Assembly: GCF_000378465.1 (NCBI RefSeq)
Contig: NZ_KB899910.1
Span: forward strand, 248,001 to 312,000
Reading direction: 5' to 3'
From: Elioraea tepidiphila DSM 17972
GTDB lineage: Bacteria; Pseudomonadota; Alphaproteobacteria; Acetobacterales; Acetobacteraceae
DNA: 64,000 nt
A program made the position numbers and the translations under genes. The notes under the pieces are model-generated. The model did not search any database, was not told the DNA's origin, and was given only the letters and a program-made list of their open reading frames with translations. Below, piece by piece: positions 1-7,092 of the stretch; within the stretch, counting starts at the first letter, position 1, and each line of letters starts with the position of its first letter.

Positions 1-1
1 G

Positions 2-67
2 GCGCTGAAGGTGCTGCTGCGCGAGAGCCCGCTCGCCTGGGCCGCCTACGAGGCGGCGGTGGAATGA
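2..67 (+). CDS. C-terminal end of a truncated upstream gene, possibly 6-pyruvoyl-tetrahydropterin synthase/QueD-like
   Basis: Only the last 21 codons and the stop lie in the window. The visible C-terminus contains RESPLAWAAYE, and the TGA overlaps the ATG of the next gene, so this is the upstream member of the operon that continues through the glycosyltransferase. The ESP-x-AWA-x-YE pattern resembles the end of pterin synthase/QueD-type proteins, which I recall next to similar glycosyltransferase-methyltransferase pairs in alphaproteobacteria. That is recollection rather than an alignment. A zinc-dependent dehydrogenase is another option, so the family call is weak although the reading frame itself is clear. 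Confidence 0.4.
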   Translation, partial: ALKVLLRESPLAWAAYEAAVE

Positions 68-1116
68 GCGCGCTCGCCATCGCGCTGATGGTGCCGGCGC
101 CGTTCGACGCGGTCTCGGGCGGCTACGGGTATGATCGTCGCATCGTCGCGGGCTTGCGTGCGCGCGGCCATGCGGTGCGCGTGGTCGAACTCGCCGGGCG
201 TCACCCGCTTCCCGATGCGGCGGCCGAGGCCTCGGCCTGGCAGGCGATCGCCGAGCTGCGGTCAGGCGAGATTCCGGTGATCGACGGGCTCGGCCTGCCG
301 TCCTTCGCGCGCGCCGCGGAGGCGATCTCGCGCGCCGCGGCGGTCGGGCTGATCCACCACCCCACACCACTGGAGAAAGGCCTCTCCGAGGCCGACGCGG
401 CGCTGCTGCGCGAGAAGGAGGCGCAGCTTCTGCCGCACCTCGCGCGCCTGATCGCCACCTCGCAGACGACCGCGAAGGCGCTCGCCGGCATGGGCATCGC
501 CGAGGCGCGCATCGGCGTGGTCGAGCCTGGCACCGATGCTGCGCCGCGCGCGCGGGGCTCGCAGGGGGCCGGTTGCGCGATCCTCTCGCTGGGCGCGGCC
601 GTGCCGCGCAAGGGCCATGACCTGCTGCTGCGGGCACTCGGGCGGCTGACCGATCTCGACTGGCGGCTCACCATCGTCGGCAGCCTCGACCGTGACCGTG
701 TCCATGCGGCGTCCCTCGCCGCGCTGGCGCGCGATCTGGCGATCGCTGACCGCATCACCTTCGCCGGCGAGATCGCCGACGATGCGCTTGAGGCACTCTG
801 GGCCGGCACCGATCTGTTCGCGCTCGCGACCTGGCATGAAGGCTACGGCATGGCGGTGGCCGAGGCGCTGAAGCGCGGCATTCCCTGCGCGCTGACGTCG
901 GGCGGCGCGGTCGCCGATCTGCTGCCGGTCGATGCCGGGGTGATCGTGCCGCCGGGCGACTGGATCGCGCTCTCGCGCGCGATGCGCCGGCCGATCTTCG
1001 ACACCGCGCTGCGCCACCGCATGAGCGACGCGGCCTTCGCCGCCGGCGCGCGCCTGCCGGGCTGGGAGACGCAGGCCGACGCCTTCACGCGCGAGCTCGC
1101 CGCGGTCGCCGGATGA
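64..1116 (+). CDS. Family 4 (GT-B) glycosyltransferase
   Basis: A 350-residue GT-B glycosyltransferase that should transfer a sugar from a nucleotide-sugar donor, acting in the cytoplasm or on the inner membrane face. The N-terminal half begins with the acceptor-domain strand ALMVPAPFDAVSGGYGYDRR. The C-terminal donor domain starts near residue 174 with SLGAAVPRKGHDLLLRAL, and the nucleotide-sugar signature HEGYGMAVAEAL lies near residue 259, with the E-x7-E type acid pair typical of GT4. There is no signal peptide or membrane segment. Its start overlaps the previous stop and its own stop overlaps the methyltransferase start, so all are translationally coupled. The acceptor cannot be told from sequence. 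Confidence 0.85.
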   Translation: MSALAIALMVPAPFDAVSGGYGYDRRIVAGLRARGHAVRVVELAGRHPLPDAAAEASAWQAIAELRSGEIPVIDGLGLPSFARAAEAISRAAAVGLIHHPTPLEKGLSEADAALLREKEAQLLPHLARLIATSQTTAKALAGMGIAEARIGVVEPGTDAAPRARGSQGAGCAILSLGAAVPRKGHDLLLRALGRLTDLDWRLTIVGSLDRDRVHAASLAALARDLAIADRITFAGEIADDALEALWAGTDLFALATWHEGYGMAVAEALKRGIPCALTSGGAVADLLPVDAGVIVPPGDWIALSRAMRRPIFDTALRHRMSDAAFAAGARLPGWETQADAFTRELAAVAG

Positions 1117-1973
1117 GCGAGGGGTTCTCGGCCGACTGGCTCGCGCTGCGCGAGCCGTTCGACCGTGTGGCGCGCTCCCGGAGGCTCGCCGCGCGGCTGG
1201 CGGAGGCGCTGCCGGCGCGGCCAAGGATCATGGATCTCGGCGCCGGCACGGCCTCGCTGTTCCGCTTTCTCGCCCCCATCATCGGCCGCGCGCAGGCCTG
1301 GACGATCGTCGACGCGGACGAGGCGTTGCTCGGTCGCGCCTTCGCCCGCACCGCAGACTGGGCCGAAGCGCGCGGGCTTCGCGTCACCACGCCCGGCCGC
1401 GCTCTGCTGATCCACACACCCAGCGGCGCGTGGCGGATCGAGGCGCTCGCCACCGATTTCGGCGATGACCCGTCGCGCCTACCCTTCGCCACACACGACG
1501 CCGTGGTGTGCTCGGCGCTGATGGATCTCGTCTCGGCCGCCTGGGCGGAGCGGCTCGCGGCGGCGCTGCATGTGCCGTTCCTCGCCTGCCTGACCGTGGA
1601 CGGCCGCGACCGCTTTCGCCCCGCACACCCCGATGACCGGCTGATCGCGCGGGGATTCGCGCGCGACATGCGGCGCGACAAGGGCTTCGGACGTGCGATG
1701 GGTGCGGACGCGCCGGCCACGCTCGCGCGCCTGTTCGCCGCGCGCGGCTTCAGGGTGGCGACAGCGCCGTCGGACTGGATCATCCCGCCGATCGCCGGGC
1801 CGATGCTGGAAGCGATGGTGCGCGGCCACGCCGCCGCCGCCGCGAATGCGCTGCCCGCTGCCACCGCGCGCATCGCCGCCTGGGAGCAGGCGCGGCTCGC
1901 TCTGCTCGCGCGCGGCCGGCTTGCGCTGACCATCGGCCATCGCGACCTGCTCGCCCTGCCCGCGGAGACCTGA
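1113..1973 (+). CDS. Class I SAM-dependent methyltransferase
   Basis: A 286-residue soluble protein. The SAM-binding glycine-rich loop IMDLGAGTASLFRFL is at about residues 39-53, followed by an acidic strand end (WTIVDADEALL) that would hold the SAM ribose. This is the class I Rossmann methyltransferase layout. The substrate is unknown. The start codon overlaps the glycosyltransferase stop as ATGA, and only three bases separate its stop from otnK. Coupling with a glycosyltransferase suggests modification of a glycoside, but nothing in the sequence proves it. Confidence 0.8.
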   Translation: MSEGFSADWLALREPFDRVARSRRLAARLAEALPARPRIMDLGAGTASLFRFLAPIIGRAQAWTIVDADEALLGRAFARTADWAEARGLRVTTPGRALLIHTPSGAWRIEALATDFGDDPSRLPFATHDAVVCSALMDLVSAAWAERLAAALHVPFLACLTVDGRDRFRPAHPDDRLIARGFARDMRRDKGFGRAMGADAPATLARLFAARGFRVATAPSDWIIPPIAGPMLEAMVRGHAAAAANALPAATARIAAWEQARLALLARGRLALTIGHRDLLALPAET

Positions 1974-1976
1974 GTC

Positions 1977-3254
1977 ATGCCGATCCTCGGCTGTGTCGCC
2001 GACGACTTCACCGGTGCGACCGACCTCGCCAACACCCTCGTGAAGGAGGGCGCGCGCACGGTGCAACTGCTCGGCGTGCCGCGCGCCGACGACCCGGTGC
2101 CGGAGGCGGACGCGATCGTGGTGGCGTTGAAGTCGCGCACTGCGCCGGTGCGCGAGGCTGTCGCCGACAGCGTCGCGGCGCTTGACTGGCTGCTCGCCGC
2201 CGGCTGCCGGCAGGCGTTCTTCAAGGTCTGCTCGACCTTCGATTCCACCGACGCGGGCAATATCGGCCCCGTGGCGGATGCGCTGCTCGCCCGGCTCGGC
2301 GCCGGCTTCGCGCCGGTCTGCCCCGCGTTCCCGACCAATGGGCGCACTGTCTATCTCGGCCATCTCTTCGTCGGCAGTGTCCTTCTCAACGAGAGCGGCA
2401 TGGAGAACCACCCGCTCACCCCCATGCGCGACGCCAATCTCGTGCGCGTGCTCGGGCGGCAGACGCAGGGCTCGGTGGGTCTCGTCCCGTTCGCGGCGGT
2501 CGATCAGGGTGCGGGCGCGATCCGGGCGGCGTTCAACGCGCTGCGCGACCAGGGGAAGCGCTATGCGATCGTCGATGCGATCACGGACGCGCATCTGCGC
2601 GCGATCGGCGCCGCCTCGGACAATCTCGCGCTGATGGTGGGCGGCTCCGGCCTCGCGATCGGCCTGCCGGAAACCTGGCGTGCGGCGGGACTGCTCGCGG
2701 CACGCAGCGATGCCGCGATCTTGCCACCGGCCCAGGGCCGCGCCGCCGTCATTGCAGGAAGCTGCTCGCGCGCCACACTCGCCCAGATCGGCTTCGCGCG
2801 CGACCATGTGCCGACCTTGACGCTCGATCCGCTGGCGCGCCCCGACGCGGCGGCGCTCGCGCAAGACGCCGTCGCCTGGGCCGAGGCGCAACCGACCGAC
2901 CGACCCATCGTCATCGCCGCATCCGCCACGCCCGACCGCGTCGAGGCATTGCAGCGGGCGCTTGGGCGTGACGCGGCGGGACATCTGATCGAGCAGACCC
3001 TGGCCGATGTGGCTGAAGCGCTGGTCGCCCGCGGGGTGCGGCGGCTGGTCGTCGCCGGCGGCGAGACCTCGGGCGCGGTGGTGTCGCGGCTCGGCGTGCG
3101 CCGGCTCGCGATCGGACCGGAAATCGATCCCGGTGTGCCCTGGACCTACGCGCCCGATGCGGCAGGCGGGCTGCATCTGGCGTTGAAGAGCGGCAATTTC
3201 GGCGGCCGCGACTTCTTCCTCAAGGCGTTCGCCATGCTGGAGAACGCACGGTGA
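1977..3254 (+). CDS. otnK: 3-oxo-tetronate kinase (DUF1537 four-carbon acid sugar kinase)
   Basis: A 425-residue OtnK-family kinase, which phosphorylates 3-oxo-tetronate at O4 with ATP in the breakdown of four-carbon acid sugars. The N-terminal domain opens with GCVADDFTGATDLANTLV, the hallmark of the family. The C-terminal nucleotide-binding domain has LVVAGGETSGAVVSRLGV at about residues 358-375. Its length matches the usual 410-430. The gene ends in a GTGA overlap with otnC, which encodes the next enzyme of the same pathway and strongly supports the call. The expected upstream oxidoreductase (denD/ltnD) and isomerase (otnI) are not in the window. Confidence 0.88.
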   Translation: MPILGCVADDFTGATDLANTLVKEGARTVQLLGVPRADDPVPEADAIVVALKSRTAPVREAVADSVAALDWLLAAGCRQAFFKVCSTFDSTDAGNIGPVADALLARLGAGFAPVCPAFPTNGRTVYLGHLFVGSVLLNESGMENHPLTPMRDANLVRVLGRQTQGSVGLVPFAAVDQGAGAIRAAFNALRDQGKRYAIVDAITDAHLRAIGAASDNLALMVGGSGLAIGLPETWRAAGLLAARSDAAILPPAQGRAAVIAGSCSRATLAQIGFARDHVPTLTLDPLARPDAAALAQDAVAWAEAQPTDRPIVIAASATPDRVEALQRALGRDAAGHLIEQTLADVAEALVARGVRRLVVAGGETSGAVVSRLGVRRLAIGPEIDPGVPWTYAPDAAGGLHLALKSGNFGGRDFFLKAFAMLENAR

Positions 3255-3886
3255 GCGACGAAGCGGCGCTGCGCGAGGCGATCTGCACCCTGGCCGCGAG
3301 CCTGTTCGCGCGCGGCTTCTCGGTCGGCAGTGCCGGCAACATCTCGGTGCGCCTTGCCGACGGATTCCTGATCACGCCGACCAATTCCTGTCTCGGCCGG
3401 CTCGATCCGGCACGCCTGGCACGGCTCGACGCGGGGTACCGGCATGTCGGTGGCGACAAGCCGTCGAAGGAGGTGTTCATGCACCGCGCCTTCTACGCAG
3501 CGCGCCCGGACGCGCAGGCGGTGGTGCATCTGCACTCCACCTGGGCGACGGCAGTCGCCTGCCTTGACGACATTGATCCGCGCGCGCCGATCCCGCCGCT
3601 CACCCCCTATTTCGTGATGCGCATCGGCGGCGCGCTGCCACTCGTGCCCTACTACCGGCCCGGCGATCCGGCGATGGAACCGGCGATCGCGGCCGAGGCA
3701 CGAACAGCACGCGCCGTGCTGCTCGCCAATCATGGACCCGTGGTGTCGGGCGGCTCGCTGACCGACGCGGTCTATGCGGCGGAGGAACTGGAGGAGGCGG
3801 CGAAGCTGTTCATGCTGCTCCGCCGCGAGCGGGTGCGGCACCTCAGCGCGGACCAGGTCGCGGAGCTCCGCCGCACTTTCGGCTGA
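3251..3886 (+). CDS. otnC: 3-oxo-tetronate 4-phosphate decarboxylase (class II aldolase/adducin family)
   Basis: A 211-residue class II aldolase/adducin-fold enzyme with a GTG start overlapping the otnK stop. Family marks include GSAGNISVRL near residue 25, the metal-binding HLHS near residue 93, and LLANHGPVVSGG near residue 157, which supplies a third histidine. In OtnC the family decarboxylates 3-oxo-tetronate 4-phosphate to dihydroxyacetone phosphate, and the coupling to otnK favours that over L-fuculose-phosphate aldolase. It ends the operon and is followed by a strong hairpin at 3901-3928. Confidence 0.85.
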   Translation: MSDEAALREAICTLAASLFARGFSVGSAGNISVRLADGFLITPTNSCLGRLDPARLARLDAGYRHVGGDKPSKEVFMHRAFYAARPDAQAVVHLHSTWATAVACLDDIDPRAPIPPLTPYFVMRIGGALPLVPYYRPGDPAMEPAIAAEARTARAVLLANHGPVVSGGSLTDAVYAAEELEEAAKLFMLLRRERVRHLSADQVAELRRTFG

Positions 3887-3900
3887 TCCGCACAGAGAAA

Positions 3901-3928
3901 GGGCGCGCCCGCTCCCGCGGGCGCGCCC
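3901..3928. terminator. 12-bp GC hairpin, bidirectional terminator
   Basis: Perfect inverted repeat GGGCGCGCCCGC / GCGGGCGCGCCC with a four-base TCCC loop, between the convergent otnC and histone-like genes. Read on the minus strand it is followed by TTTCTCTG, so intrinsic termination is most convincing for leftward transcription, but it can fold for either strand. Confidence 0.75.
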
Positions 3929-3936
3929 CTGCACGA

Positions 3937-3952
3937 CCGGCCCGAAGGCCGG
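3937..3952 (-). terminator. UUCG-tetraloop hairpin
   Basis: CCGGCC-cgaa-GGCCGG. On the minus strand the loop reads UUCG closed by a C-G pair, an extra-stable tetraloop. It lies just downstream of the histone-like gene and ahead of the larger hairpin at 3901-3928, giving two tandem hairpins at this 3' end. Confidence 0.5.
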
Positions 3953-3960
3953 CCACGCGC

Positions 3961-4440
3961 TCACATGCTCGGCGTCTCCGAGGGCGGTGCCGCGGGCGCC
4001 TCGGCGGGAGCCTTGCGCGGGCGCCGCGTGGCGGGCTTGCGCGCCGCGGTCTTGCGCGCCGCCGGCTTCTTCGCCGCAGCGGCACGACGGGTCGCGGGCT
4101 TCTTCGCCGCCGTCTTGCGCGCCGCAGGCTTCCGGGCCGCGGTCTTGCGCGCCGCCGGCTTCTTCGCCGCGGCCGCGCGGCGCGTCGCCGGCTTCTTCGC
4201 CGCAGCGCGCTTCGGCGCGGCCTTCTTCGCCGCCGCCGCGCGCTTCGGCGCGGCCTTGCGGGCCGCCGGCTTCTTCGCCGCAGCGGTCTTGCGCGCCGCC
4301 GGCTTCCTCTTCGCGGGCGCCTTCTTGGTCGCCGCCCGCATCGCCATCGGCTGCGCGCGGGACTCCGCGGCCTCCGCATTCGCCTCGCGCGCCGCGCGGA
4401 TGGCCTCGACCGCCGCCGGCACGTCCTTCGTCATGGACAC
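3961..4440 (-). CDS. Histone H1-like Lys/Ala/Arg-rich DNA-binding protein
   Basis: About 159 residues, almost entirely KKPAARK, KKAAPKR and KPATRRAAA repeats after a short acidic, helical N-terminus (MTKDVPAAVEAIRAAREANA). This composition matches bacterial histone-H1-like/AlgP-type nucleoid proteins, which bind DNA through a flexible basic tail. I chose GTG at 4440 because AAAGGAG (minus strand of 4450-4456) lies nine bases upstream; ATG at 4434 would leave fifteen. A longer in-frame start at ATG 4671 (236 residues) also has an AAGGA seven bases upstream and lies about 77 bases from a candidate transcription start, so a long isoform cannot be excluded. It is transcribed apart from ilvE and ends at tandem hairpins. 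Confidence 0.75.
   Translation of the reverse strand: MSMTKDVPAAVEAIRAAREANAEAAESRAQPMAMRAATKKAPAKRKPAARKTAAAKKPAARKAAPKRAAAAKKAAPKRAAAKKPATRRAAAAKKPAARKTAARKPAARKTAAKKPATRRAAAAKKPAARKTAARKPATRRPRKAPAEAPAAPPSETPSM
4018..4310. repeat. Imperfect direct repeats encoding the basic tail
   Basis: The coding DNA of the tail repeats itself. A segment of roughly 45 bases starting near 4044 (GCCGCGGTCTTGCGCGCCGC...) recurs near 4137, giving a period of about 93 bases, with shorter KKPA-coding units between. The protein block AAAAKKPAARKTAARKPA occurs twice. The length of such a tract may vary by slippage or unequal crossing-over. Confidence 0.7.
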
Positions 4441-4874
4441 GTGCACAAACTCCTTTCTGTTGAGGGTCCCGTCACGCAGGCACATCCCCGCAGGCCGCGG
4501 CTGGGCCGCGGCGGCGACAAGTGGCCGCCCGGCGTGCGAGGCCCGGACGCGCCGAGGCGCGCGAACGGCAGCGCTGACGCAACGCATCATCGCCGGGATC
4601 CGATCGCCCGCATCTCGCTTGCCCGGGGATGCCTCGGTCACCGGAGTGACTTCGGCGTGCGTGCGGTCCATGGACCGTCCTTCCCTCTCGCGGACACGAT
4701 CAGATGCAGCGATCGCATGTGCGAATCGGATTGCATCTGCATCCGCAACATCACGCTATGCGAGTCGTGTGCAGCGCTGTCAACAAAAAGCAACCGACGC
4801 GCAGCATTTTCATGCACGTTGCGCGCGCAAAGCACACCGCAGGATGTATCGGCGACGCGCGCGCGTCGCGCGGA
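4441..4874. other. 434-base gap between ilvE and the histone-like gene
   Basis: It holds the promoter at 4755-4783, the ribosome site at 4450-4456, and an inverted repeat CAGATGCA (4701-4708) / TGCATCTG (4732-4739) inside the predicted leader. Positions 4690-4830 are visibly less GC-rich than the neighbourhood. The only reading frame is the N-terminal extension of the histone-like protein from 4671. No tRNA or known riboswitch was recognised. Confidence 0.6.
4755..4783 (-). promoter_or_regulatory. Sigma-70-like promoter of the histone-like gene
   Basis: On the minus strand a perfect TTGACA (complement of 4778-4783) is followed by exactly 17 bases and CATAGC (complement of 4755-4760). The predicted transcription start is near 4748. 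This puts the preferred start codon about 308 bases downstream, an unusually long leader, or the alternative start at 4671 about 77 bases downstream. Confidence 0.55.
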
Positions 4875-5822
4875 TCACTCCGCCGCGCGCGCGGATGCAG
4901 CCCCGTAGACCGGCGTGCGCCACTCGGAATGCAAGGCGCTCTCGCCCTTCGCCACCGCGAAGTAGAGCGCCTGCAGCCGCTTCGTCAGTGAGCCGACCTT
5001 GCCATCGCCCACCGGCAGGCGATCGACCGAGGTGATCGGCGTCACCTCCCAGGCGGTGCCGCAGAAGAACGCCTCGTCGGCCGCGTAGAGCTCGCTGCGA
5101 TCGACATCGCGCTCCTCCACGGTCACGCCGAGTTCGTCGCGGAGCAGGCGGATCACCGCGTCGCGGGTGATGCTCTCCAGGATGCCGCTGGTGATCGACG
5201 GGGTGACGGCGACGCCGCCACGCACCATGAACAGGCACATCCCCGGGCCCTCGGCGACCTTGCCGATGTTGTTGAGCAGGATCGCCGCACCGTAGCCGTT
5301 CGCCTTGGCCTCGTGCACGGCCATGCGTCCGTTCTGGTAGTTGGCGTTCGCCTTCACCCGCATCGGCAGCGCCGCATCCTCCGGCCGCCGCCACGACACC
5401 ACGCCGGCCGCGAGCCCTTCGGTCAGCGCCTTGGTCGGCGGACGCGTGTTGGCGGTGCAGCAGAACGTGACCGGCCCGACCGAATACATCTCGCCGTCGC
5501 CGTCGAGCAGGGCGGAGAGCCGGATATGCACCCCGTCGCGGAACTCGTTGGCGCGTACCACCTCGATCACCGCACGCTCGAGCTGGCCGAGATCGGGGGT
5601 CACGTCGAAGCGCATCACCTTGATGCCGAAGGCCAGCCGCTCGAGGTGCTCGCGCAGGCGAAAGACGAACATCTCGCGCTGGCCGTCGTTCCAGTAGCCG
5701 CGCAGCCCCTCGAACACGCCCGCGCCGTATTTCACCGCCGGCGAGTAGATGTGGATGCGCGCCTCCTCCCACGGCACGAGCCGGCCGTTGAACCAGGCGA
5801 AGCGGGGATGGGTGTGGGCCAT
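4875..5822 (-). CDS. ilvE: Branched-chain amino acid aminotransferase
   Basis: A 315-residue fold-type IV PLP aminotransferase that interconverts Val, Leu and Ile with their 2-oxo acids using glutamate/2-oxoglutarate. Visible marks are the N-terminal WFNGRLVPWEEARIHIYSPA, the region with the probable PLP lysine (MRVKANANYQNGR, about residues 154-166), and the glycine-rich cofactor loop KVAEGPGMCLFMV. I chose ATG 5822 because an AGGAG sits eight bases upstream; a start at 5843 lacks this. It lies 96 bases downstream of prpC on the same strand and could be read from either its own promoter or that operon. Confidence 0.88.
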   Translation of the reverse strand: MAHTHPRFAWFNGRLVPWEEARIHIYSPAVKYGAGVFEGLRGYWNDGQREMFVFRLREHLERLAFGIKVMRFDVTPDLGQLERAVIEVVRANEFRDGVHIRLSALLDGDGEMYSVGPVTFCCTANTRPPTKALTEGLAAGVVSWRRPEDAALPMRVKANANYQNGRMAVHEAKANGYGAAILLNNIGKVAEGPGMCLFMVRGGVAVTPSITSGILESITRDAVIRLLRDELGVTVEERDVDRSELYAADEAFFCGTAWEVTPITSVDRLPVGDGKVGSLTKRLQALYFAVAKGESALHSEWRTPVYGAASARAAE

Positions 5823-5871
5823 GGGCGTCTCTCCTGTCGGCATTGGCCGGAGGCTAGGCCAGACGCACGAA

Positions 5872-5897
5872 GGGCGCGAGCCCTGCGGCCCGCGCCC
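5872..5897 (-). terminator. Possible terminator after prpC
   Basis: GGGCGCG / CGCGCCC, seven pairs, around a 12-base loop between the prpC stop and the ilvE start. On the minus strand it is followed by only two T residues, so it may attenuate rather than fully stop transcription into ilvE. Confidence 0.35.
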
Positions 5898-5918
5898 CTG
5901 CCCTGCGGTCGGAACGTT

Positions 5919-7058
5919 TCAGCGCGCCTTCATGGGCGGGATCTCGCGCTGGGCCACGCCCACGTAGTGCGAGAGCGGGCGGATCAGGCGGTTGTCGGCG
6001 ATCTGCTCCAGCACATGGGCGGACCAGCCGGTGATGCGGCTGGCGACGAACAGGGGCGTGAACATCGGGATGTCGAATCCCATCAGGTAGTAGGTGGGGC
6101 CCGCCGGGAAATCGAGGTTGGGGTGGATGTTCTTCTTCGCCAGCATCTCCTCGGCCAGGATGCGGCTGATCTCCACCCACTTCTCGCCGCCGAGCCGGGC
6201 GGCGACGATGTCGCGGTACTTGCTCATCGTCGGCACGCGGGAATCGCCCGAACGGTAGACGCGGTGGCCGAATCCCATCACCAGCGCGCGGTGCTCCAGC
6301 TTGTCGTCGATCCAGCCCTTGGCCTTCGCCGGCGTGCCGACTTCCTTCAGCATGTGCATCACCGCCTCGTTGGCACCACCATGCAGCGGGCCCTTGAGCG
6401 CGGCGATGCCGGCGGTGACCGCGGCATGCAGGTCGGCGCCCGTGGAGGCGACCACGCGGGCGGCGAAGGTCGAGGCGTTGAAGGAGTGCTCGGCGTAGAG
6501 CGTCATCGACACGTCAAAGGCCTTCACGATCTCCGGGTCGGGGACACGGCCGAAGAACATGTGGAAGATGTTCTCGCTGAAGCCGAGCTCGGGCTTGGGC
6601 TGGATCGGCCGCAGCCCCTTGCGCAGCCGGCTGATCGCGGCGATCGCGGTCGGGATCTTCGCATAGAGCCGCATCGCCTTGCGCCGCGTGGCCTCCTCCG
6701 AGACGTCCTGCGCCTCGGGGTCCTCGAGCCCCAGGAAGCTCACCGCCGTGCGCGTCGCGTCCATCGGATGCGCCTTGCGCGGGAAGGACTCGATCGCGCG
6801 GATCAGCACCTTGCTGATCTTGCGGTTCGCGCGCTCCTCCTTGGTGAAGGCGTTGAGCTGCTTGCGGTTCGGCAGCTCGCCGTTCAGCAGCAGATAGGCC
6901 ACCTCCTCGAAGCGGCACTGCTCGGCGAGGTCCTGCACCGCGTAGCCGCGATAGGTCAGCGAGTTGGTTTCCGGCATCACCTTCGAGACGGCGGTGACGT
7001 CGGCATGCACGCCGACCAGGCCCTTGAAGACCTGCGGCGCGGAAGCGGTGTCGTTCAT
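5919..7058 (-). CDS. prpC: 2-methylcitrate synthase (citrate synthase family)
   Basis: A 379-residue type II citrate-synthase-fold enzyme. Catalytic elements are GPLHGGANE near residue 222, GFGHRVYR near residue 262 and NLDFPAGPTYY near residue 315, supplying the two histidines and the aspartate. The N-terminus KGLVGVHADVTAVSKVMPE and the compact length fit the methylcitrate synthase/CitZ branch rather than the longer GltA of proteobacteria. The gene lies 34 bases downstream of a prpD homologue, which argues for condensation of propionyl-CoA with oxaloacetate. AAAGGG lies upstream of the ATG. No prpB is visible in the window, so the cycle is incomplete here. Confidence 0.82.
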   Translation of the reverse strand: MNDTASAPQVFKGLVGVHADVTAVSKVMPETNSLTYRGYAVQDLAEQCRFEEVAYLLLNGELPNRKQLNAFTKEERANRKISKVLIRAIESFPRKAHPMDATRTAVSFLGLEDPEAQDVSEEATRRKAMRLYAKIPTAIAAISRLRKGLRPIQPKPELGFSENIFHMFFGRVPDPEIVKAFDVSMTLYAEHSFNASTFAARVVASTGADLHAAVTAGIAALKGPLHGGANEAVMHMLKEVGTPAKAKGWIDDKLEHRALVMGFGHRVYRSGDSRVPTMSKYRDIVAARLGGEKWVEISRILAEEMLAKKNIHPNLDFPAGPTYYLMGFDIPMFTPLFVASRITGWSAHVLEQIADNRLIRPLSHYVGVAQREIPPMKAR

Positions 7059-7092
7059 CGGGTCAACCCTTTCTTCCTCAACCTTGGTGACC

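Noticed and set aside
1479-3176. Long antisense frames over the methyltransferase and otnK genes, and similar ones over most genes.
   Set aside because: They lack ribosome sites and family motifs, have Arg/Ala/Gly-biased composition, and lie opposite genes with clear catalytic motifs.
4018-4310. A CRISPR-like or satellite repeat array.
   Set aside because: The repeats are coding, imperfect and in frame with KKPA-type protein repeats; there are no uniform spacers.
5919-7058. Calling the citrate-synthase-fold gene gltA.
   Set aside because: Its length, N-terminus and position directly after a prpD homologue fit methylcitrate synthase better. A dual-function enzyme remains possible.
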